This document shows positions 58,249 through 64,000 of a stretch of DNA of 64,000 nucleotides, piece by piece. Every line of letters starts with the position of its first letter. The first letter of the stretch is position 1. Source of the stretch: Marinicella meishanensis (GTDB taxonomy: Bacteria; Pseudomonadota; Gammaproteobacteria; Xanthomonadales; Marinicellaceae); assembly GCF_019931145.1 (NCBI RefSeq), contig NZ_JAIOUV010000005.1, positions 286,804-350,803 on the forward strand. Reading direction: 5' to 3'. Below the pieces are notes generated by a model, which was given only the letters and a program-made list of their open reading frames with translations, was not told the DNA's origin and did not search any database. Made by a program: the position numbers and the translations under genes.

Positions 58249-59445
58249 TTATACCAATTCAACGGCAATGGCTGTGGCTTCACCGCCGCCAATGCACAAG
58301 GAGGCCACACCGCGTTTCAAACCGCGATTTTTCAGGGCGTGCAACAAGGTCACCAGGATGCGGTTACCGGATGCCCCAATGGGGTGACCCAACGCCGTGG
58401 CGCCACCATTGACATTGACCCGATCATGCGGAATAGACAGTTCATCCATCGCCGCCATGGTCACCACGGCAAAGGCTTCATTGATTTCAAACAAATCCAC
58501 ATCTGCCACTTGCCAGCCGATTTTGGCCAACAACTGCTGCATGGCCGAGACCGGCGCGGTGGTGAACCACTCGGGTTCATGGGCGAATTGGTGGTGACCC
58601 ACGATGCGGGCCATGGGCGCCAAGCCCTGCGCTTGCACGTATTGACCACTGGCCAGCAACGTCATCGAAGCCCCATCGGATATTTTTGAGGCGTTGGCAG
58701 CCGTCACGGTGCCACCTTCCCGGCGAAACGCGGGTTTCAAATGCGGGATTTTGCTCAGATCACAGCGGGCTGGCTCCTCGTCGGTGGCCACCACCACCGA
58801 ATCTTTTCGATGTTGCACGGTCACCGGCGTAATTTCCGCTTCGAAGGCACCGCCTGCGATGGCGGCATTGGCGCGCTTGACCGATTCCGCTGAAAACGCA
58901 TCTTGGGCTTCACGGGTGTAGCTGTATTTGTCGGCACATGACTCGGCAAAATGTCCCATCATGTTGCCGTCATAAGGGTTTTGTAATCCATCAAAAAACA
59001 TGTGATCCAACATTTGTGCATGACCCATGCGGTAGCCACCACGGGCTTTGGGCAACAGGTATGGGGCCATGGTCATGGACTCCAAACCACCGGCCAGGAC
59101 CACTTGTGCCGATCCGGCTTTGATGGTGTCATGCCCCATCATCACGGTTTTCATGCCAGAACCACAGACTTTGTTGACGGTGGTACAGCGCACCGACATG
59201 GGCAAACCAGCACCCAGCACCGCTTGCCTGGCTGGGGCTTGACCCAAACCGGCCGGCAGCACACAGCCGATCAATGCCTCTTCAATCGCGTCGGCCTGAA
59301 CTTGACCTGCCGCCACCGTGGCTTTGATGGCCTCAGCACCCAGTTGGGTGGAAGGGGTGTTGGCAAACTGGCCCTGAAATGAGCCGATGGCGGTTCGTTT
59401 GGCCGCCACAATGTAAACGTCGTTGGGGTTGATTTCTGTGGTCAT
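58249..59445 (-). CDS. Acetyl-CoA C-acetyltransferase (thiolase II family)
   Basis: Forms or cleaves acetoacetyl-CoA, the end product of leucine breakdown. It has 398 residues. The nucleophile cysteine is in CTTVNKVCGSGMKTVMMG, the His in NVNGGATALGHPIGASGNR, and the second Cys in GVASLCIGGGEATA. It sits between liuA and liuB, 28 bp after liuA. The position suggests acetoacetyl-CoA processing, which is inference. Confidence 0.92.
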   Translation of the reverse strand: MTTEINPNDVYIVAAKRTAIGSFQGQFANTPSTQLGAEAIKATVAAGQVQADAIEEALIGCVLPAGLGQAPARQAVLGAGLPMSVRCTTVNKVCGSGMKTVMMGHDTIKAGSAQVVLAGGLESMTMAPYLLPKARGGYRMGHAQMLDHMFFDGLQNPYDGNMMGHFAESCADKYSYTREAQDAFSAESVKRANAAIAGGAFEAEITPVTVQHRKDSVVVATDEEPARCDLSKIPHLKPAFRREGGTVTAANASKISDGASMTLLASGQYVQAQGLAPMARIVGHHQFAHEPEWFTTAPVSAMQQLLAKIGWQVADVDLFEINEAFAVVTMAAMDELSIPHDRVNVNGGATALGHPIGASGNRILVTLLHALKNRGLKRGVASLCIGGGEATAIAVELV

Positions 59446-59473
59446 GTTGTTCTCTCTGGATTATGGGTTGGCT

Positions 59474-60637
59474 TCAGGCTTTGGCATTGCGATACAGTTC
59501 GCGTCCAATCAACATCAATCTGATCTCATTGGTGCCGGCACCGATGTCATACAATTTCGCATCTCGCAACAGGCGCCCGGTGGGGTACTCGTTGATGTAA
59601 CCATTACCGCCCAGGGTTTGGATCGCTTCCAAGGCCACTTGCACGGCAGCTTGAGAGGCAAAATACAAACAAGCGGCCGGATCCAAGCGTGATTCGATGC
59701 CCGAGTCGTAGTCTTTGGCGATGCCATAAGCAAAATAGCGGGATGCCTGTAAATCGGCATACATTTTACCAATCTTGGCTTGCATCAGGCCAAAATCACC
59801 CAAATCCCGACCAAATTGTTTGCGTTCTGCGATGTAAGGGACGGCCGCATCCATGGCGGCTTGCATGATGCCGATGGGACCGCCTGACAACACCAGGCGT
59901 TCGGTGTTCAGACCACCCATCAAGATGCCCACACCCTGATTGACCCGACCCAACACATTGGCTTCGGGAATGCGGCAGTCTTCAAACACCAGCTCACAGG
60001 TGTTCGAGCCACGCATGCCCAATTTGTCGAGCTTTTGCGCGGTGGTGAACCCAGGCATGCCCTTCTCGATCAAAAAGGCGGTCATGCATTGTGAGCCCGC
60101 TGACTGGTCTGCGGTGCGCATGTACACGATCAGCACATCGGCATCCGGACCATTGGTGATCCACATTTTGTTGCCATTGGCCACCCACTCATTGCCATCT
60201 TTGATCGCGGAGCAACTCATCGAGCCCACCACATCAGAACCGGCACCGGGTTCACTCATGGCCAAAGCACCGACGAATTCACCGGAACACAGTTTGGGCA
60301 GGTATTTTTGGCGTTGTGCCTCGTTGGCGTGTTTGTATAAATTGGCCACACACAAGTTGGAATGGGCCCCATAAGACAAACCCACCGAAGCCGAGCCACG
60401 GGAAATCTCTTCCATGGCGATCAGGTGCGCCAAGTTGCCCATTTCTGAGCCACAATAAGCCGCGGGGACGGTCATGCCCAACAAACCCATATCGCCCATT
60501 TTCTGCCACAAATCAGCCGGAAACAGGTTGTCATGGTCAATTTGTTCGGCCCTGGGCGCAATTTCCTCTGCGGTGAATTTCCTGACCGTGTCCCGGAGCA
60601 GCTCCAGCTCCTCATTCAAAGCAATGTCAAAATTCAT
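59474..60637 (-). CDS. liuA: Isovaleryl-CoA dehydrogenase
   Basis: FAD acyl-CoA dehydrogenase, first CoA-level oxidation in leucine degradation. It has 387 residues. Motifs are GALAMSEPGAGSDVVGSM, KMWITNGPDADVLIVYMRT, and GGLNTERLVLSGGPIGIMQAA, which carries the catalytic glutamate position (NTERLVL) characteristic of isovaleryl-CoA dehydrogenases. The C-terminal QTLGGNGYINEYPTGRLLRDAKLYDIGAGTNEI is typical. The ATG at 60637 shares one base with the leucine dehydrogenase stop (TGATG); a TTG at 60640 is the alternative. Confidence 0.95.
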   Translation of the reverse strand: MNFDIALNEELELLRDTVRKFTAEEIAPRAEQIDHDNLFPADLWQKMGDMGLLGMTVPAAYCGSEMGNLAHLIAMEEISRGSASVGLSYGAHSNLCVANLYKHANEAQRQKYLPKLCSGEFVGALAMSEPGAGSDVVGSMSCSAIKDGNEWVANGNKMWITNGPDADVLIVYMRTADQSAGSQCMTAFLIEKGMPGFTTAQKLDKLGMRGSNTCELVFEDCRIPEANVLGRVNQGVGILMGGLNTERLVLSGGPIGIMQAAMDAAVPYIAERKQFGRDLGDFGLMQAKIGKMYADLQASRYFAYGIAKDYDSGIESRLDPAACLYFASQAAVQVALEAIQTLGGNGYINEYPTGRLLRDAKLYDIGAGTNEIRLMLIGRELYRNAKA

Positions 60638-61749
60638 CAAGCGTTACCGTTTTTAGTTCTTCCCGAAAATTTCACATTCCGTTGGCACATGAAGGGCAGT
60701 TTAACCCGACCCATTTTTTGAATCCGTTCTTCACCCATGCGATCAGCGGCTTTCCAGGTGGCAATGCCGTCGCGATCGGCAATTTCAAAGATTTTGATGA
60801 TGTTGTAATAGATGTTGCGGGTCATGCGCAAGGCCCGCTCGCGGTTGTAACCTTCCAATTCGATCGATACGTTCATCAAGCCACCGGCATTCACGGCATA
60901 GTCGGGGGCATAAATCATGCCGCGCTGTTCCAACTCATCGCCGTGTCTGGTTTCGGCCAGCTGGTTGTTGGCACTGCCACAAACGATGTCAAACTTGAAA
61001 CGACCAATGGTGCTGTCATTCACCGTCGCACCCAAGGCACAGGGTGAATAAACCTGGGCATCGACGTCATAAATGTCTTCCAGACCAACCGCTTCACAGC
61101 CATATTCATCGACACAGTGCTGCACCGCTTCTTGATTGATGTCGGTGACGAAAATTTTGGCCCCATCCTTGTGCAACAACTTCACCAATTCCATGCCAAC
61201 ATGACCAACCCCCTGCACGGCATAGGAGTAGTCACCGATGTTTTGGTTGCCGTATTTCTTTTCCAGGCTGGCTTTGATGCCCTGATAGGTGCCATAGGCG
61301 GTGAATGGCGAAGGGTCTCCTGAACCCCCATGCACCTGATGCACACCCACCACATTCTCTGTTTCCTGGAACACGTATTCCATGTCATTGACATCAATGC
61401 CCACATCTTCAGCGGTGATGTAGCGACCACCCAAGGAATCAATGAATCGACCAAAAGCGCGGAACAGCTCTTCTGACTTATCGGTTTTCGGATCACCGAT
61501 GATGATGGACTTACCTCCACCCAGGTTCAAACCGGAAACCGCTGCTTTGTAAGTCATGCCACGAGACAAGCGCAACACGTCGTTCAAAGCGTCTTGCTCA
61601 GTTTGGTAGGGCCACATGCGCAAACCACCCAGGGCGGGACCCAGAATGGTGTTGTGGATGGCAATGATGGCTTTCAATCCCACGTCTTTGTTGTGACAAA
61701 AAACCACCTCTTCATGTTCGGTCTTGTCAATGGTCTCAAAAATATTCAT
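60637..61749 (-). CDS. Leucine dehydrogenase (Glu/Leu/Phe/Val dehydrogenase family)
   Basis: Deaminates leucine, valine or isoleucine with NAD to the 2-oxo acids. It has 370 residues. Motifs are IAIHNTILGPALGGLRMWPY, the catalytic LNLGGGKSIIIGDP, YITAEDVGIDVNDMEYVFQET, and the Rossmann loop VQGVGHVGMELVKLL. The C-terminus ends in a basic extension. GAGG lies eight bases before the ATG. It is the first gene of the leucine operon, so it is likely the gateway enzyme. Exact substrate preference cannot be read. Confidence 0.93.
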   Translation of the reverse strand: MNIFETIDKTEHEEVVFCHNKDVGLKAIIAIHNTILGPALGGLRMWPYQTEQDALNDVLRLSRGMTYKAAVSGLNLGGGKSIIIGDPKTDKSEELFRAFGRFIDSLGGRYITAEDVGIDVNDMEYVFQETENVVGVHQVHGGSGDPSPFTAYGTYQGIKASLEKKYGNQNIGDYSYAVQGVGHVGMELVKLLHKDGAKIFVTDINQEAVQHCVDEYGCEAVGLEDIYDVDAQVYSPCALGATVNDSTIGRFKFDIVCGSANNQLAETRHGDELEQRGMIYAPDYAVNAGGLMNVSIELEGYNRERALRMTRNIYYNIIKIFEIADRDGIATWKAADRMGEERIQKMGRVKLPFMCQRNVKFSGRTKNGNA

Positions 61750-61764
61750 GTTGTGTCCTCATCG

Positions 61765-61788
61765 AACCCGCCGCCAGCAGGGCGGGTT
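61765..61788. repeat. GC-rich hairpin in the leucine dehydrogenase leader
   Basis: AACCCGCC and GGCGGGTT arms with an eight-base loop. It lies just upstream of the Shine-Dalgarno site and has no T-run. Possible leader structure that affects translation or RNA stability. Confidence 0.55.
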
Positions 61789-61810
61789 GGCTTGGTTTAG
61801 TAATTTGATA

Positions 61811-61828
61811 GATTCTGGTCAAAGAATC
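61811..61828. promoter_or_regulatory. Dyad GATTCT-N6-AGAATC upstream of the leucine operon
   Basis: Perfect six-base arms, with a further TTTGAT/ATCAAA pair around them. It could be an operator for a leucine-catabolism regulator; it does not match a LiuR site that I can recall. Confidence 0.4.
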
Positions 61829-61937
61829 AAATGCGTCCCCCTCAAATTCCAGACATGGCATCAATTCCACTGATGGTGAGATTTGAAGGTATAGAAGTGA
61901 ATGTGTTGCTGATTCACGGCCCATTCGGGCGCGCGCA

Positions 61938-61943
61938 ATTATA
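61938..61943 (-). promoter_or_regulatory. -10 element of the leucine operon
   Basis: A perfect TATAAT on the minus strand about 190 bases upstream of the ATG at 61749. If used, the leader is long and contains the hairpin and the dyad. No -35 is clear. Confidence 0.35.
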
Positions 61944-61982
61944 CATCAATCGCCGCTTTGATGCATCCTTTTGCCGTGATGA

Positions 61983-63071
61983 TTACACCGATTTGGGGTA
62001 GGATCCGAGGATTTTTAAATTCGATGTGAAGCGGCGCATGGCGGCAATGGCTTGGGCCAGATTGTCGTCTTCCACATGCCCTTCAACATCGATGAAAAAA
62101 ACATAATCCCACTTGCCGCGTTTGGAAGGCCGCGACTCAATCCGCTTCATGCTGACACCGTGGTCATTGAGCGGTTTGAGGATGTGGAACAACACACCCG
62201 GTTCGTCTTTACCGGCCACCATCAATGACGACTTGTCCAAGCCACTGGGTGCCAGCACTTGTTTGCCAATGACCAAAAAACGCGTGGCGTTGTCGGCCTG
62301 GTCTTCGATGTCGGCATGCAAGATTTTCAAGCCATACATCACCGCCGCTGATTCACCGGCGATGGCCGCAGCATGTTCATTGAATGAAGCTTTTCTGGCG
62401 GCCTCGGCATTGCTGCTGACCGCCACGGTGTCGATGTGCGGGGCATGGCTGCTCAGCCAAGTGCGGCACTGGGCCAATGATTGGCGGTGGGAAAAAATGA
62501 CCTTGATTTGACTCAAGTCGGTTTGTTTGGACATCAGGTTGTGATGGATCGGCAAATCGATTTCACCACAGATTTTCAGCGGCGAATTGATGAACATGTC
62601 CATGGTGTTATTGACCGCACCTTCGGTGGAGTTTTCAATCGGCACCACTCCAAAATCAGCCACCCCGGCTTCCACTTCAGTGAACACATGGCCAATGGTT
62701 GATTCTGGCATGGCTTTGACTGAATGACCAAAGAATTGGTAAGTGGCCATTTCAGAGAAGGTGCCCTCGGGGCCCAAAAAAGCGATGTTCAAGGGCTTTT
62801 GTTGGGCCAGACAGGCCGACATGATCTCTTTGAACAAGCGCAGCAATGCGTCATCACTCAAGGGACCTCGGTTGCGTTCTTTGACGGCCCTGAGGACTTG
62901 GGCTTCGCGTTCAGGGCGGTAATAAAAACCACCGGCGTCGGCTTTGGATTTGCTTTTGGCCACCTCATTGGCGATTTGTGCCCGCTCGGTGATCAGGCGT
63001 TGGATGTCTTGATCGATGAGGTCGATCTTGTTGCGCAGTGACAGCAACCAATCTTGATTGTCTTGGGCCAT
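61983..63071 (-). CDS. pheA: Bifunctional chorismate mutase / prephenate dehydratase (P-protein)
   Basis: First two steps from chorismate to phenylalanine. It has 362 residues. The chorismate mutase domain (about 8-95) starts LRNKIDLIDQDIQRLITERAQIA. The dehydratase domain (about 98-275) shows FLGPEGTFSEMATYQFFG, GVVPIENSTEGAVNNTMDMF and DNATRFLVIG. The ACT domain (about 285-360) shows EPGVLFHILKPLNDHGVSMKRIESRPSKRGKWDYVFFIDVEGH. The ESRP motif suggests phenylalanine feedback control. Whether serC and aroF neighbours occur cannot be seen on the right. Confidence 0.97.
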   Translation of the reverse strand: MAQDNQDWLLSLRNKIDLIDQDIQRLITERAQIANEVAKSKSKADAGGFYYRPEREAQVLRAVKERNRGPLSDDALLRLFKEIMSACLAQQKPLNIAFLGPEGTFSEMATYQFFGHSVKAMPESTIGHVFTEVEAGVADFGVVPIENSTEGAVNNTMDMFINSPLKICGEIDLPIHHNLMSKQTDLSQIKVIFSHRQSLAQCRTWLSSHAPHIDTVAVSSNAEAARKASFNEHAAAIAGESAAVMYGLKILHADIEDQADNATRFLVIGKQVLAPSGLDKSSLMVAGKDEPGVLFHILKPLNDHGVSMKRIESRPSKRGKWDYVFFIDVEGHVEDDNLAQAIAAMRRFTSNLKILGSYPKSV

Positions 63072-63114
63072 GGTGATTGGGGTTCAAATACTGGCATTCT
63101 ACTTGGAACCACAA

Positions 63115-63143
63115 AAAAAACCGACCCCAAAAGTCGGTTTTTT
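63115..63143. terminator. Rho-independent terminator
   Basis: Stem AAAAAACCGAC / GTCGGTTTTTT with a seven-base loop. On the minus strand eight T follow, ending the propeller gene transcript; on the plus strand a six-T run is also present. Confidence 0.9.
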
Positions 63144-63172
63144 CTGTCGCATCACGAGGGGATGGCTAAAAA

Positions 63173-63862
63173 TCACTCAAATCCATTCTCAAAGATCAAA
63201 TCATTGAGGTGGGTGCTGAACACTTCGATGGCATTGTCAATGCCCGCGGCCACCAGCAACCACTGGCCATCGGGTGACAAATCCAGGGCCACAGGACCTG
63301 CCATGTCGGTGACATCGCCGGCATCGTCTTGCTCAAAATCAGCAAACGTCAACGCCCCGGCAGTCGGTGAGCCGGCCTGATTGTCGCGGGTGAAGGTCAC
63401 CATGGTGGAATCGCCAAAACCCAGCACGTACAAGCGGTCATCGGCGGCACTGCCCAACAACGCTGTTGGCGCATCCAGACCAATGAAATCGGCATTGGCT
63501 TGGACGTAGCGGCCTTGGTAAGTCAGTTGGCCAGACCCGTCGCGGGAAAAGCGCGCTACGGCATCTTCTGCCCGACCCAGCACATACACCGTGCTGTTGT
63601 CATGGGCGGTCCACACCGCCGAAGCACCACCCAGGCCTTTAACTCCCGTCACCCCGTCTTTGAATGATTCTTTAAAGCTCAAAGCCCCGGTGCCCGGATC
63701 GAGGTCAAACACCGCCAAGGATGATGAGAAGTCAGCAGCCACCAACACATGCAAACCATCGGCGGTGACGGTGACATCAATGGGGCGATCCATGAAAGTT
63801 ACCGGCGGTCCGGCATCACCTGGATCATCGACGCCTTGCACTTCACTTTCGATGAAGGCCAA
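63173..63862 (-). pseudogene. Beta-propeller protein fragment, 5' part apparently missing
   Basis: The protein consists of repeated propeller blades of the seven-bladed lactonase-like kind: VTVTADGLHVLVAADFSSSL, STVYVLGRAEDAVARFSRDG, RLYVLGFGDSTMVTFTRD and LDLSPDGQWLLVAAGIDN. It ends with the short tail DLIFENGFE. The frame begins mid-blade at a TTG with no ATG, GTG or signal peptide. Upstream in frame lies a non-propeller stretch, then a stop at 63947. Inverted repeats lie immediately before it. So it is probably the 3' remainder of a larger gene, disrupted or rearranged. A frameshift or missing sequence cannot be excluded, because the window ends here. Confidence 0.6.
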
Positions 63863-63871
63863 GCTGCCATC

Positions 63872-63891
63872 GGTGTCATTTGAATGATACC
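63872..63891. repeat. 20-base near-perfect inverted repeat
   Basis: GGTGTCATT (63872-63880) and AATGATACC (63883-63891) pair except for one G:T. It lies ten bases before the propeller fragment. Confidence 0.6.
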
Positions 63892-63902
63892 CTCTCTGGG
63901 CA

Positions 63903-63955
63903 GGCTTGGCCCACCAATCAAGCCGGCTGAGCCCGTCGAAGCCACATCAAGGCTT
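63903..63955. repeat. REP-like cluster of GGCTT/AAGCC inverted repeats
   Basis: Several short arms alternate: GGCTT (63903), AAGCC (63920), GGCT (63925), AGCC (63940) and GGCTT (63951). The segment GGCTGAGCCCGTCGAAGCC in the middle resembles a REP-type element common in many proteobacterial genomes. Confidence 0.6.
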
Positions 63956-64000
63956 AAGAATCAATCACCATAACAGACACACCTAACAGGCTCGGTGGCC

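Noticed and set aside
61736..61924. 62-codon minus-strand leader frame before the leucine dehydrogenase
   Set aside because: The peptide overlaps the start of the next gene and contains no run of Leu codons, so it does not support a leader peptide for attenuation.

Overview
The window looks like chromosomal DNA of a free-living, aerobic gammaproteobacterium with roughly balanced base composition. The order tpiA-secG-tRNA-Leu-nuoABCDEFG, with nuoC and nuoD as separate genes, resembles the Xanthomonadales and their relatives (for example Marinicella-type lineages). That placement is inference from gene order and protein style, not from a search. Almost every base lies in recognisable housekeeping or catabolic genes. 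There is no prophage, insertion sequence, CRISPR array or rRNA operon.

Layout. Positions 1-11223 (minus strand) hold the start of the complex I operon (nuoA to a partial nuoG), a tRNA-Leu(GAG) with a strong promoter, secG, tpiA, gyrA and tgt. Positions 11398-19641 hold a DUF4253 gene, an apbE lipoprotein gene and, convergent with it, nqrABCDEF-nqrM. The cell therefore encodes two respiratory NADH dehydrogenases, one proton-translocating and one sodium-translocating, with the flavin inserter (ApbE) and iron maturation factor (NqrM) of the second next to it. Positions 19835-24528 hold a tyrosine phosphatase gene with a possible overlapping membrane micro-ORF, ppk2, ycgL with a 47-residue Cys-rich partner gene, a secreted Cys protein, and an XRE regulator-PLP decarboxylase pair. 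Positions 24642-26661 hold a compact rhombosortase cassette: target lipoprotein, rhombosortase and a CAP-domain exoprotein. Then come trmL, ubiA, an Hsp20 gene and an AT-rich orphan gene.

Positions 29591-37943 are one tightly overlapping minus-strand operon, paaG-paaH-paaJ-paaA-paaB-paaC-paaD-paaE, for aerobic phenylacetyl-CoA degradation. It ends unexpectedly in an arginine deiminase gene. Positions 38214-48312 carry two periplasmic-sensor cyclic-di-GMP proteins (SBP-GGDEF and SBP-PAS-GGDEF-EAL), a secreted serine hydrolase, a double-FHA tail-anchored protein, serS, rnhA-dnaQ and gloB. Positions 48364-54681 contain recA-recX-bioA-yaaA as one operon, divergent from mutS across an AT-rich region with two dyads. 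Positions 54749-61749 hold a TonB-like periplasmic protein and a leucine catabolic operon: leucine dehydrogenase, liuA, thiolase, liuB, liuC. Positions 61983-64000 hold pheA and a beta-propeller gene that appears to lack its 5' part next to REP-like inverted repeats.

The most unusual parts are the rhombosortase cassette, the two micro-ORFs, the arginine deiminase at the end of the paa operon, the recA/mutS dyads and the repeat-flanked propeller fragment at the right edge. Start codons were moved inward where a Shine-Dalgarno site or the family N-terminus supports it, and each entry says so.
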